In this document: positions 39,645 through 50,515 of the stretch, piece by piece
Numbering within the stretch: position 1 is the first letter of the stretch
Layout: every line of letters starts with the position of its first letter
Origin: Periplaneta americana
Lineage: Eukaryota > Arthropoda > Insecta > Blattodea > Blattidae
NCBI RefSeq assembly: GCF_040183065.1
Contig: NC_091120.1
Coordinates: forward strand, 23,482,208 to 23,546,207
Direction: 5' to 3'
Length of the DNA: 64,000 nt
Position numbers and translations under genes: made by a program
Notes under the pieces: generated by a model
The model's input: the letters and a program-made list of their open reading frames with translations, nothing else
Told to the model about the DNA's origin: nothing
The model's database searches: none

Positions 39645-39776
39645 CTGTGATGCAGGTGTCGTTTCTGGATGGATCCTGGTAGTACCCACTATCACATTGA
39701 CATGTGTTGCCAATGCAGGAAGAAAACTCTATAACGTCGCTGCAATCTGATTTTGCTAGACATGAGTCATTCAGTG
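39645..39776 (-). CDS. Internal exon, six-cysteine EGF/EB-like module
   Basis: 44 codons, phase 1 on both sides. The acceptor is CGTCCTCAG and the donor GTAAGG. The peptide begins LNDSCLAKSDC and has the CQC pair, DSGYY and a final TC. It is followed by the longest intron seen (10.7 kb), which holds a full-length hAT transposon, a Penelope-like element and several LINEs. Confidence 0.87.
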
Positions 39777-39824
39777 CTGAGGACGAAATTGTCACACATT
39801 AAAGGGCTTATATTATACTGTAGC

Positions 39825-40742
39825 CTACTAGTGGCTTGTGTAGCAAATGCTGCCAGATTTATTTTCAATGAAGAATACCAGATATTTTGAAAGTTATTTG
39901 CTTCCATAATAATGAAAGATACTCTCTCTCGAGCCAATACTGAAGAGAACCACGCATATAAATATCTACACCACACCGCCATTAAATATATGAAAAAGAC
40001 CCAACCCCACTTGATTAATAACTATAAAAATATTTGATTTTTAATAATATTATTATCTTACGTAAGTTTTATAGCTTTCAGTAACATATACTATATAGCC
40101 GCCACTCAGTAAAATATAGAAATCTAAATCTAATTTAAGTTATTCTCTACATCTACTTATATAACCCCAAAACGTTTCACTTTCATATCATCAATATAGC
40201 ATTAATATGTATAATTAATGAAAAATAGTCAATTCATGGCATTAACTACAATAATATTTCATTTCTAATGGTAATAATGTCATCAAACCACCTCAAGTTT
40301 TGTAGTTTTTAATATCCAATAAACAGCTGTACCCAGAAAATTACACATCACAGAATCGAACCTGAAAAATTATTTTTAGTAAGCTAAGTTTTTAATAACC
40401 AATTTAATTTGAGCTCTAAATATATCAGCATTCTTGCAGATCATGACCTTCGTGTAATATTGTTTACTGTAGTAATCTGTTTTGTTTTATTCTGAAATGC
40501 AACTCGGCCGACTTGATCCTCGCTTCGCTTCTCCTGAATGCAGTTAGCTAGTTCTCAAAACTGACGACAGATTGATTTTGGAAAATAGGAAAATTATGTA
40601 GGAAAATTGAAATTTCACTGAAAACTACTATTTTTCCGAACAACTTTGGGTTCCAAGCTTCAAAATGAGGGGCTATTTATTAAAATCCGTTCAGCCGTTT
40701 TCCCGTAATTTCCATTACAAGTTCAAATTATATATATAGATG
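39825..40742. repeat. Unclassified interspersed repeat, copy 2
   Basis: Same repeat as 1594-3924 and 52390-53480: CTCTCTCGAGCCAATACTGA, CATATAAATATCTACAC and the end ATTATATATATAGAT are shared. It starts about 50 bp upstream of the acceptor of exon 39645-39776. It lacks the long (TA)n seen in copy 1. Confidence 0.75.
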
Positions 40743-40778
40743 TGACACATTAAGTAACATTTGAAACACAATCTTATT

Positions 40779-40990
40779 TATTTTTATTGGGTTATTTTAC
40801 GACGCTGTGTCAACATCTAGGTTATTTAGCGTCTAAATGAAATGAAGGTGATACTGCCGGTGAAATGAGTCCGGGGTCCAGCACCGTAAGTTACCCAGCA
40901 TTTGCTCGTATTGGGTTGAGGGAAAACCCCGGAAAAAACCTCAACCAGTTAACTTACCCCGACCGGGAATCGAACCCGGGCCACCTGGTT
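40779..40990 (-). mobile_element. tRNA-derived SINE with 12-bp TSD
   Basis: The body includes TTATTTTACGACGCTGTGTC and GTCCGGGGTCCAGCACCG; the tRNA-like end includes GACCGGGAATCGAACCCGGG. CACAATCTTATT flanks it at 40767-40778 and 40991-41002. Confidence 0.85.
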
Positions 40991-41035
40991 CACAATCTTA
41001 TTATAGACGATTTGCAAGTATACAGAACGGAAGCA

Positions 41036-41087
<52 letters not shown>
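41036..41087. repeat. (TAA)n microsatellite
   Basis: About 17 TAA units after the SINE. Confidence 0.9.
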
Positions 41088-41271
41088 CATAATCTAACGT
41101 AATAATAGTGTTAACAAACAAAACACTAGAATAATTCTCTGAACATATTTATTTTCGGTGTTATTTTTAGATATTTTTTGTCTGTCTTTAAGGATCATTA
41201 CTTTGCAAGTTACAGTTATCCGTGTGTCTGCAGAATAAGATGGTAAGTGTAATGTATCCTTTTATACATAC

Positions 41272-41403
41272 CAACGACATCTACAGTGCAGTCACCATTC
41301 GTGGCGTGGTGTCCTTCTAGGCATTGGCAGACATTTTCAATGCAAGTCGCATTCCCTGTGTTTATTGCACATTCATATCCATGTTCACAGGTGTCACCAA
41401 TTC
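41272..41403 (-). CDS. Internal exon, six-cysteine EGF/EB-like module
   Basis: 44 codons, phase 1 on both sides. The acceptor is TATTGTAG and the donor GTATGT. The peptide begins IGDTCEHGYEC and has the CQC pair followed by LEGHH and a final DC. Six cysteines sit in the common order of this gene. Confidence 0.87.
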
Positions 41404-41701
41404 CTACAATATAATATATTTTTACAAATAAATATTTTAAATTCAGTTTCAGAGTTTTAGCAAATACAACATAGAAATGAGAAGCCGGGTATTGTGTACA
41501 AGGGCATAACTTTATGCGTTAACAGCACAATAATTCTGCTGAGGGTAGTTATTAGAAATACACTAAATATATTTACTAAAGAATTATATACTACAATGAA
41601 AGTTCATACACGTAATAATTTCCTATATAATTTCCAAATGAAGTAACTATAAAAAAATAATCCCCACCTAGTAAATGTATGTATGTACGTATTTTTATAT
41701 T

Positions 41702-41952
41702 TATTTTAGTAGGTTATTTTACGACGCTTTATAAACATCTTAGGTTATTTAGCGTCTGAATGAGATGAAGGTGATAATGCCGGTGAAATGAGTCCGGGGT
41801 CCAGCACCGAAAGTTACCCAGCATTTGCTCATATTGGCTTAAGAGAAAACCCTGGAAAAAACTTCAATCAGATAACTTGTCCCGACCGAGAATCGAACCC
41901 GGGCCACCTGTTTCGCGGCCAGACGCGCTAACCGTTACTCTACAGGTGTGGA
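41702..41952 (-). mobile_element. tRNA-derived SINE
   Basis: Same family as 40779-40990 (GTCCGGGGTCCAGCACCG; GACCGAGAATCGAACCCGGG; GCTAACCGTTACTCTACAG). It sits in TATGTATG-type microsatellite on both sides, so the TSD cannot be fixed. Confidence 0.82.
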
Positions 41953-42016
41953 CTGTATGTATGTATGTATTTATGTATGCATGTATGTATGTATGTATGT
42001 ATGTATGTATGTATAC
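41953..42016. repeat. (TATG)n microsatellite
   Basis: About 15 units with a few variants, directly before a mariner-type terminus. Confidence 0.92.
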
Positions 42017-42130
42017 AGGGTGTAAAAAAAGTATTCCATATTTTGAGAGGAGTTAATATGCACCAAAACAAGAAAAGAGTCTAACGAACATGGGTCCTAG
42101 AACTCATACCTACCCCTAAGAATTATGAGT
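42017..42130. mobile_element. Mariner-type terminus, one end
   Basis: CAGGGTGTAAAAAAAGTATT and following bases resemble the TIR of the element at 6343-8053 (CATGGGTCCTA is shared). No matching right end was found before the next element. Confidence 0.55.
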
Positions 42131-42279
42131 ACTTATTCACAATCGCTACTGGGAATTCTGTAACCCCAAATTGGTATTTAAATATCTACGTGTATTAATA
42201 TTAAGTAATAATTGTGGTTCGGATATTGTAGCTGTATCAGGATAGGCATCCTCGGTCCGTGCGTTTTGTTTACAAACTC

Positions 42280-42549
42280 CAACTATACTTCGTTCCATAA
42301 TGCCTGACAGTAGATGTAAACATTGTTGGCAGAGTAGGAGAGAAGTATAATTGCTATTCAACCAATGACAGAGGTCTCATTCCACGCTTGCCTTGAAGTT
42401 GGCGGGGGTAGAACGCTTCACACCATTCAACTTCAAGGCAAGCGTGGAATGAGACCTCTGTCATTGGTTGAATAGCAATTATACTTCTCTCCTACTCTGC
42501 CAACAATGTTTACATCTACTGTCAGGCATTATGGAACGAAGTATAGTTG
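42280..42549. repeat. Perfect palindrome: 122-bp arms, 26-bp spacer
   Basis: The left arm (42280-42401) and right arm (42428-42549) are exact reverse complements; the outer ends are CAACTATACTTCGTTCC and its complement. The spacer is GC-rich. Outside the arms, GTAGC(T/A)GTATCAGGATAGGC recurs inverted at about 42227 and 42727, so the whole is a larger fold-back element with an asymmetric right-hand insertion. No coding sequence. Transcribed in the intron, it would form a long hairpin. Confidence 0.93.
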
Positions 42550-42860
42550 TCGCTTGTCCCCCAGCCGAAGTAGTGACGATGTATATTCAGTTCCTAATGG
42601 CTGTACTGTCCATTCACTGATGTTTTAGCTAGGGGTGGGGAGCTCTCTTCCCAGGAGATGGAGTTTTAGCTAGTGGAAGAGGGTGGTGTTTACTTAGTCT
42701 GAAGCAAATACAGCTATATAGCCTATCCTGATACTGCTACTCTATACCAACCTTAGTAATGTTTTATACCAGACTTCTATTACATGAAAGTTACACAATA
42801 TTCCTTTAAATAGGAAGCGCACTACTATTAGTCTGACGCGTTTATTCGTACATTGATATA

Positions 42861-43569
42861 CAGGGTGTTTCCGAGGTGGTGTTACAAACTTTCAGGGATG
42901 ATGGGGAAGGGCATATGTAGCAATTTGAGATAAAGAACCCTGGTCCGGAAATGACAGAGTCGAAAGTTAGAAGCATAAATAGTTGTGTGAAAATGAAATA
43001 ATTTTAATCCTCTGTACACCTTATTTATGTGTATTTATCTGTACATCTTACACATACTGTATTCATCTGACGTTGTTTACGTTGTCTACTTACAGTATTC
43101 CATTCAGTGCGCTGTCTGAGGGATGGGTACAGGAAACTACACTAAAGCAATGCAGATAGCGTAATGTGTAACGGACATGGTCGGTGCTGATATGCACGTC
43201 TGTAGACAGCAGTGTATGTGTACAAGCTGCAGTGTCCAGTCGATCAGTCCTAGTGAAATGGAGGAGTACACGAGAGCGGAATATGCAGACCTGATTTTCG
43301 AATACGGATGAGCCAATGGGAACAGTAGACAAACTCACAGATTGTATCTGTACAAGTGCCCACGTAGGAGACATCCGGCCCATACCATCTTTCCACGACT
43401 ATTCCAAAGGGGAAGGAGGGCACTTGGTGCGAAATTAAAATTCCATTTCCACACAACTATTTTTGCTTATAACTTTCTACTCAGTCATTTCCGGGCCATG
43501 TTTCCTGATCTCAAATTGATACATGTGCCCTTCGCCATCTTCCCTGAAAGTTTGTTACACCACACCCTG
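42861..43569 (+). mobile_element. Mariner-type element, internally deleted, with DUF4817-like N-terminus
   Basis: TIRs start CAGGGTGTTTCCGAGG and the complement of CACACCCTG; further in, ACAAACTTTCAGGGA is inverted at both ends. Flanked by TA. A short frame from 43259 (MEEYTRAEYADLIFEYG, stop, then further pieces) resembles the DUF4817 N-terminal domain of these transposases. The catalytic part is missing. Confidence 0.8.
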
Positions 43570-43605
43570 TATTTAGCTATGAGGTTAACAGTGTTTATTT
43601 CTCAC

Positions 43606-43761
43606 CTTTATCTTTTAAGCAGATTTTTATCTCGTCCACGAAATGGTACCCAACCTCACATTCACAGGTAGGCCAGGTGATAACCTTGATGCATCTTGTA
43701 TGTCCTCCGATTAACCTACATTGCTCAGGAACCTGGCATTGATTGTTCGTAGACAGTCTGC
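43606..43761 (-). CDS. Internal exon, six-cysteine module, sandwiched between two mariner-type elements
   Basis: 52 codons. The acceptor is TATTTCAG and the donor GTGAGA. The peptide contains NNQCQVPEQC and then the CEC pair followed by EVGYHF. A mariner-type element ends 34-36 bp past the donor (42861-43569). Another (43772-45864) begins only ten bases upstream of the exon, so the branch point must lie in transposon sequence. Confidence 0.85.
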
Positions 43762-43873
43762 CTGAAATATAAGGTGATTCAAAAGTAAGTTCCCATTTTG
43801 AAACAGCTGTATCTTCTGTACATATCAGCAGTTTGGTTTCATACAGCTACCATTACTGTTTAGAAGGTTTGGG

Positions 43874-45004
43874 CAGCGAATAGGGATTATAAAGAATGGA
43901 CACTGAGTGAATTTTCCTGTGTTTTGTTTCTCTGTGCGCCGGCGTTTAGTTCCACTTTCAAGCGCTAGAGGTTAGTGTAATCGAACATACGCTAAGATAA
44001 TAAATGAGTATAGAGTTGATACACAGGATCCAAACATCGCCTACCTTATTGCATAATCCAGTAACGCTTTGCTTCAAATAAATTCAAGTTAACAGCTCTT
44101 CCTTATTTCTCAGTGACAAACTAGTTATAATATTTTTTTATATTTCAGATATAATAAATTATGTTATAAAATAATATAATACATTATAAAATTATGTATC
44201 AAATTCGTTTAATATTCGTATATAATATAATAGGTATATGGTTTTACTTCTCATAGGAGTTTTGTTTTTCTATTTTCAGTGCTATCAAATCATTACATAT
44301 TTTAATTGTTGTTGGGGTCAACGTCTCAACTCTCATTATAAAGGAACTCTAGAGTCTAGACATTACAGTTAATGACGGATTTATTATTTTATGGATCCAA
44401 TTTATTTTATTTGAGTACATAATGTACCTATAGTCGCGACGCTGTTATTCCTGGCGTGACTCCTTCTCTTTGCTTACGTCTTAGGAAGTGAAGGCTCTAT
44501 AATGTCTAGGTAGGTAGTTTCGGTCGCCATTTTTGTTCTTACGTTGCCACCTATTTGCCACACCGTTAAACATTATCATGTCGTAGCTCCTATGATAATA
44601 AATCAAACGCACTGTAATTCAGCAAATAATTGAGCGGCAAATGTCTTCGTGTGCTTTCTGCGAACGCCAACGAAAGAGCCAAAATAACGGGCGATTATGT
44701 TAAGTATTTATCGAGCCTTAAGAAATGAATAACGTCTTCATCAGCGAATCACAAGACGCACACATTTAAATGTAGCCGACCTGCAACGCGATTGGCTGCC
44801 GGAAATTAGAGCGACGGGACTATAGATGTATTAATTATGTGTGTTATATTTCCGCTGTGTCGACTGGTAGCTGGTGTGATGTCAGCGCCAACTCTAGGGA
44901 GACAGTAGAATCTCACACTCTAGCTGGCTTGAAGGTCATTGAAATCAGTCCGGCTACATCAAAGGTACCGACGCGAAGTGTCCATACTTAATTACCTATA
45001 CGCT
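43874..45004. mobile_element. hAT-type MITE nested in a mariner-type element
   Basis: Ends CAGCGAATAGG and CCTATACGCT(G) are inverted, flanked by GGTTTGGG on both sides (7-8 bp, one base shared with the TIR). The interior matches 22166-23797. It contains a smaller TA-flanked MITE at 44431-44822, absent from the 22-kb copy. Confidence 0.8.
44431..44822. mobile_element. TA-flanked MITE, innermost of three nested elements
   Basis: Starts TAGTCGCGACGCTG and ends AGAGCGACGGGACTA. The sister sequence at 23605 reads AATGTACCTAGATG with no insertion, an empty site that defines a TA duplication. A second, longer copy is at 49343-50515. Confidence 0.85.
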
Positions 45005-45864
45005 GGTTTGGGTTTTTTTTATCGATGCGTGTTTCGTTGCTATGGTAACTGTGTCACGCTTGTATAAACAATAATTGTTGTTCAGAATACAGACTGCAGT
45101 TGTAGAAGAGTGATTTTAATAATTTTTGCAATGGCTTTACCTTTACTGGTTCGAATTGACCTCCTTCAGTGCTATTACGAATGCAATAGACAATATGCCT
45201 ATGCATTGAGAAGATATCGAATGTTACATGGAGTGAGAAATGGATCCTACTATGTAAAATAATTTCGTAAGTTGATGAAAAAATTGGAGGAAACTGGGTC
45301 AGTTGACGATAGAAAACGAGGTGAATACAGCTCTAGTTTTACGAGAAGTTCAGGAAGTTAGTGAAAGTTCAGACTGTAATGTTTGTAGTGGTAATAAAGC
45401 TGCAAAGCGTCTGAACATGAGTTATTCACCATTGTGGCGAATTCTGAGAAAACAGATTCGGTTCTATCCTTATAAAATGAAAATGCGTTTTGAACTCAAA
45501 GAACAAGCTAGGCTTTGAAAAAACACTATTGCGCAACATATTTGGTGAGCGTGTAATTAGTAGGCATTTTCCGAACAATTGGCCTTCTAGGTCACCAGAC
45601 ATAAATCCAGCTGACTACTGGTTATGGGATTATCTAAAAGAAAATATATTTCTTAGTAGACCTACTACACGTGAGGAACCGGAACAGTCAATATCGGATG
45701 TCATTGAAAGCATCCCTAGGAATGTGCTTACTAATGTCGTTTATAGGATAGAAGAAAGACTATTTCTTATTGGAAAACACGGTGGTGGTCATATTTAATT
45801 TTTTGTGTTTTAATAAAATTCCATTTCTTTACGAACAAACTGGTGTTCTTACTTTTGTGGAATC

Positions 45865-46942
45865 TAAAAATTTGACTGCTGCTGCTACTACTACTACTAC
45901 TACTACTATTAATACTACTGCTATTAATACTATTACTACTACTACTATTAATACTATTAATACTACTATTACTACTACTAGTATTAATACTACTACTATT
46001 AATAAGTACTATTAATACTACTACTATTAATATTACTACTACTATTAATACTACTAATACTACTACTATTACTACTACTACTACTATTAATACTACTGCT
46101 ACTATTAATACTACTAGCTAGTTACTGGCTTTTAAGGAACCCGGAGGTTCATTGCCGCCCTCACATAAGCCCGCCATTGGTCCCTATCCTGAGCAAGATT
46201 AATCCAGTCTCTACCATCATAGCCCACCTCCCTCAAATCCATTTTAATATTATCTTCCCACCTACGTCTCGGCCTCCCCAAAGGTCTTTTTCCCTCCGGC
46301 CTCCCAACTAACACTCTATATGCATTTCTGGATTCGCCCATACGTGCTACATGTCCTGCCCATCTCAAACGTCTGGATTTTATGTTCCTAATTATGTCAG
46401 GTGAAGAATACAATACGTGCAGCTCTGCGTTGTGTAACTTTCTCCATTCTCCTGTAATTTCATCCCTCTTAGCACCAAATTTTCCTATGAACCTTATTCT
46501 CAAACATCCTTAATCTCTGTTCCTCTCTCAAAGTGAGAGTCCAAGTTTCACAATCATACAGCACAACCGGTAATGTAACTTTATAATTTTTTGACAGAAG
46601 ACTGGTTGATAAAAGCTTCTCAACCGAGTAATAACAGGCATTTCCCATATTTATTCTGCGTTTAATTTCCTCCCGAGTATCATTTATATTTGTTACTGTT
46701 GTTCCAAGATATTTGAATTTTTCCACCTCTTCGAAAGATAAATCTCCAATTTTTATAGTTCCATTTCGTACAATGTTATGGTCACGAGACATAATCATAT
46801 ACTTAGTCTTTTCGGGATTTACTTCCAACCCTATCGCTTTACTTGCTTCAACTAGAATTTCCGCGTTTTCCCTAATCGTTTGTGGATTTTCTCCTATCAT
46901 ATTAACGTCATCCGCTAATACTACTACTACTACTACTATTAA

Positions 46943-47009
<67 letters not shown>

Positions 47010-47013
47010 GCGG
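45865..47013. repeat. (ACT)n microsatellite with a LINE inside
   Basis: Imperfect ACT/ATT triplet tracts at about 45882-46115 and a pure (ACT)n at about 46915-47010 bracket an RTE-like LINE. The repeat was probably one tract before the LINE landed in it. Confidence 0.85.
46120..46918 (-). pseudogene. RTE-like LINE, 5'-truncated, in a microsatellite
   Basis: Minus frames carry [31 protein letters not shown] and LPVVLYDCETWTL (to 46469), then RRLRWAGHVARM and GRPRRRWEDNIKMDL (46132-46503). A frameshift separates them and a short deletion removes part of the KVRIYKTVI segment. Confidence 0.85.
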
Positions 47014-47034
47014 CCGCCGCCACTAAATTTAAAT

Positions 47035-47255
47035 TATGTTTTATTTAACGATGCTCGCAGCTGGCGAGGTTTCATGAGCGTCGCCGGTGTGCTGGAATTT
47101 TGTCTCGCAGGAGTTCGTTTACATGCCAATAAATCAACTGACATGAGTCTGTCGCCTTTAAGCACACTTAAATGTCATCGACCTAGGCCGGGATCGAACC
47201 CGCAACCTCGGGCACAGAAGGTCAGCACTGTACCGACTGCGCCACCCAGGCCGAC
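47035..47255 (-). mobile_element. tRNA-derived SINE
   Basis: The tRNA-like end, on the plus strand, reads GCCGGGATCGAACCCGCAAC with GACTGCGCCACCCAGGC; the body starts TTTTATTTAACGATGCTCGC. Flanked by ACT triplets. Confidence 0.78.
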
Positions 47256-47307
47256 TACTACTACTACTGCTACACACATTTTTATTTTGTAAAATAATAA
47301 TACTCAC

Positions 47308-47427
47308 CTGCCCTGCAACTTCTGTTATCTTCAGAAATAATGTTAGGAAGATGACAGCTGTTTAATTCATCTGTACATTTGGCATATTTAATATATTCTT
47401 CTGGATTGGAGCACTTTTCACCAAGAT
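47308..47427 (-). CDS. Internal exon, four-cysteine module
   Basis: 40 codons, phase 1 on both sides. The acceptor is GCTTCAG and the donor GTGAGT. The peptide begins LGEKCSNPEEY and contains four cysteines spaced C-x11-C-x6-C-x12-C, unlike the six-cysteine neighbours. It may be a degenerate or specialised module. A tRNA-derived SINE and an (ACT)n tract follow in the downstream intron. Confidence 0.8.
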
Positions 47428-48060
47428 CTGAAGCAACAGTTTAGATTGCAATAAATTTATGAATGTAGCATTATTTCATATACCAAATTTTTTTAAGTGT
47501 ATAATAATCTATGTGTCTGTTTAATAAAAATTCTAACCTCGTCAACTCTATTAGTTTTACGTCTTGCAAAGTATGTTGTTTTAATAACATAAAGCAGTGG
47601 TAAGAAATCCATGCCTTGTGACGTCATCTCAGCCTGCCCTTCCGCCCTCTGTATTCTCGAAATGTTTCGCTGTCCCGGGCAGGCGAAGGCTTGCGGTGGT
47701 GTTTCACTTCATCAGTTTTCCATATTGAATTCAATAACGCTACATTCACGTTTGTAAAAGTGCCAATGTATGTTGCGGAAAAATGGTACGTGATAGGGAA
47801 AATTTGAGCTGAGTTTTGGTTTCAGCACTACAAGACACCATAAATGTAGCATACATTTTTAGAAGAAAGTTTTTATGACCCTTAATTTTGCAAGTTTGTG
47901 TTATGTGTGGTTTTCTTATTTCAAAATATTAGTAGACATACAATTGACAAATATATGGAATTAAAAAAAAATATCTGAAGAAAATGGAAATATTGAAAAA
48001 TTGTGAGTGGGGTAATCTTAATATTTCCCTTGGTAGCAGGAGTGTTGGCGCAAAGGAAGT
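47428..48060. other. Intronic stretch, nothing recognised
   Basis: AT-rich with one GC-richer block at about 47610-47700. No TIRs or coding signal found. Confidence 0.45.
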
Positions 48061-48899
48061 GTAGACCTACTGAATAACTCAAGCTGAGATTTAATCATTG
48101 AAGATACTAGATTATTATTGTATAAAATTACAAAGTGCCGATGCAGGTGTTACGTGCTGTCTCTTCTCACTTTATAGATCTCTTGGGTGTGGAACAACAA
48201 GTTTTGATGGAGAAATCATTGCAATAAGTGAAAGTCTCAGGAATCATCTCTGCCACATCAATAAATTTAAGAATGCAGTTATATTGTCAGACTCCAAAGC
48301 ACCTATTCTATCAATAGTCTCTAAACACACACCTTCATCTCAAACAGTAGAAATAACTAAAATGATCTCTCAATTAATATCACTCAATAAAAGGATTGTA
48401 TTCCAATGGATACCATCCCACTGTGGAATCCTGGGAAACGAGAATGCGGATGCATTAGCAAAGAAGGGCAGCACTGCTACTTACAGACATGTTACTAAAT
48501 CTACGTATTACTCTGTGAAGAGATTTATTAAATCTACATACTTAGACTTCGACAAACAAAATTTGATAACACAATCTCAAGGGGAAAAAATGGAACTCTC
48601 TGCATCATAATCCACAGTTAATTCCCGATTTACCACGAAAGTCGTCTGTAGCTGCATTTAGATTGGCAACAGGCCATGATTGTTTGGCCAAACACCTGCA
48701 TAGAATTGGAATATATCAGTCCCCTAACTGCCGATTGTGCAACTCAAACCAAGAAATGGATTCGGAACACCTCAAAATCTATGCTTCAGTGGCTGGCCAT
48801 GATAATATCTTTAAAAAATATTGGAGTGCAAGAGGTCAAATGACTTTATTGTCAAACGCCTGGCATTAGAAAACAACAACAACAACAACAACAACAACA
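48061..48899 (+). pseudogene. I-like LINE: RNase H domain and C-terminus
   Basis: Frame 48098-48610 has FDGEIIAISESL, VILSDSKAPILSI and QWIPSHCGILGNENADALAK, the acidic and His-containing motifs of an RNase H domain. After a frameshift, ATGHDCLAKHLHRIGIYQ and CRLCNSNQEMDSEHLKI follow (48663-48869). The tail is (AAC)n. Full-length reverse transcriptase is absent. The same family is at 31962-32325. Confidence 0.82.
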
Positions 48900-48939
48900 T
48901 AAAATAATTGAGCAATGTGCGTCAGTGGGATGTGCTTAC

Positions 48940-49125
48940 CTGGCTTACACTCAGAGTTGTAATCCGAGTAACCAAGTTCACACACGCAGATTCCTCCGAA
49001 GCATTCTGAATTGGGCAGATCGCTGCTGCATTCTTCTGACGTTGTGCATACCCCTCCAAGTGCATTCGTACTTGCTGCTTGATCGACTTTTGCATTTAAT
49101 GCAGATTGTGTCAGTACCGAGTCAT
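48940..49125 (-). CDS. Internal exon, linker plus six-cysteine EGF/EB-like module
   Basis: 62 codons, the longest exon of the gene. The acceptor is TTGCAG and the donor GTAAGC. A ~24-residue linker rich in Ser, Ala and Asn comes first, followed by GGVCTTSEEC, then EC, the ICVC pair, ELGY and a final EC: six cysteines in EB/EGF order. The tail of a LINE with (AAC)n lies about 35 bp beyond the donor. Confidence 0.87.
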
Positions 49126-49342
49126 CTGCAACAAATATGTGATTTAGATTTCGATCATTGTTTACGATATTAGTGATTGAATAAATAAAATTAAGATATA
49201 AATTATGATTGTGCAAAAAATAATATGCAATACAGGGGCGTTAAGTGCATAACAGTCTCTTGGGAGCACTTACCAACCTAGTAACGCAATATACAGTGGA
49301 ACCTCAATTTTAGGCAGTTTGGTTTTAGGCTGTTCGATTCTG

Positions 49343-50515
49343 TAGTTATGTCGCTGTTATTTCCGGCGTGACTCCTTCCCTTTGCTTACGCCTTAAGGAT
49401 ATATGTACGTGAACAATCACAAATATTGTCAGAAAATGCAGGCTCTAAATTTTTTTAATTTTGTAAGGGAATGAACTCACAATTGGACAAAAATTACAAG
49501 GTACCACAACAAGACTTATTAGAACTTAAATACCTGATAAAAGTATAAAAAAGGTTACTAATAATATTTTTAAGAGTTCACTTTTTACTTTAAATTAAAT
49601 TTTCTAAAATTTGAAAATTTTCACATATATTATGTCATACTCCACAACCATTAGAGATAGAATTCTGAAATTTTGTACACTGATTTAATGGGCATTTATG
49701 CAAAAGGTAGACTACAATAATGCCCATTTCTTTTAAAATAGAAAGTTAGATCACAAAACATTATATAAATTTTAATATATTTTATATAGGACAAATAATA
49801 AATTAATTGTATTAAAATAAACAACTCTACATGTCTGAGAGTAGTCTACTTTTCAGAATAAGTGTTTATAACATACAGTAAAAATATTAAAGATGTCAGA
49901 GAGACCTTAATGTTATGGTTAACAAATTATGTAACTGCACAAATTTTTTTTTCATACTTTGATAAAACTGGGTTGAAAAATATTAGTAACCTTTTTTATA
50001 CTTTTATCAGATATGAAAGTTCTATTAAGTCTTGTTGTGGTACCTTGTAATTTTTGTCCAATTGTGAGTTCATTTTCTTATAAAATGTTAGAAATTTAGA
50101 GGCTGCATTTTCTCATAATATTTGTGGTCGTTCACGTACATATACCTTTAAGAAGTGAAGGTTCTATAAAGTCTATGTAGGTAGTATCGTTCGCCATTTT
50201 TCTTCATTTGTTGCCGAGCTACCAGACGAGGAATCTATTTGCCGCACCGTTAAACATTATCATGTCGTAGCTCCTATGATAATGAATCAAACGCACTGTA
50301 ATTCAGCAAATAATTGAGCGGCAAATAATGTCCTCGTGTGCTTTCTGCGAACGCCAACGAAAGAACAAAAATGGCGGGCGATTATATTAAGTATTTATCG
50401 AGCCTTAGGAAGTGCATAACGTCATCAGAAGCGAATGGCAAGACGTACACGTTTAAATGTAGCCGACCTGCAATGTGATTGGCTACCGGAAATAAGAGCG
50501 ACGCGACGGAGTATA
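49343..50515. mobile_element. MITE related to 44431-44822, split by a TTAA element
   Basis: Shares GGCGTGACTCCTTC, GTTAAACATTATCATGTCGT and the end AAGAGCGACGCGACGGAGTA with the copy at 44.4 kb. Relative to that copy, 751 bp are inserted at TTA(A)G. Confidence 0.78.
49397..50147. mobile_element. TTAA-flanked long-TIR element
   Basis: Bounded by TTAA (49393-49396, 50148-50151). The ends G(G/A)ATATATGTACGTGAAC are inverted, and similarity between arms continues for about 170 bp (for example AAAATTACAAGGTACCACAA). No coding sequence. The TTAA target fits piggyBac or Kolobok superfamilies. Confidence 0.78.

Larger units (their letters stand above)
43772..45864 (+). mobile_element. Mariner-type element carrying two nested insertions
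   Basis: The left end AGGTGATTCAAAAGTAAG and the right end (complement GATTCCACAAAAGTAAG) are flanked by TA. The transposase relic starts at ATG 45131 (MALPLLVRIDLLQCYY..AYALRRYRMLHGVRNG, stop), and C-terminal blocks WPSRSPDINPADYWLWDYL lie at 45490-45798. The middle is deleted. A hAT-type MITE (43874-45004) sits in its left part. Confidence 0.78.

Noticed and set aside
42146..42361. Short frame covering the palindrome's left arm
   Set aside because: No homology recognised, and its complement in the right arm is equally open; structure, not coding.
46469..47023. 184-codon frame starting with a poly-Val/Ala stretch
   Set aside because: The N-terminal half translates the (ACT)n tract; the rest is the RTE-like LINE.
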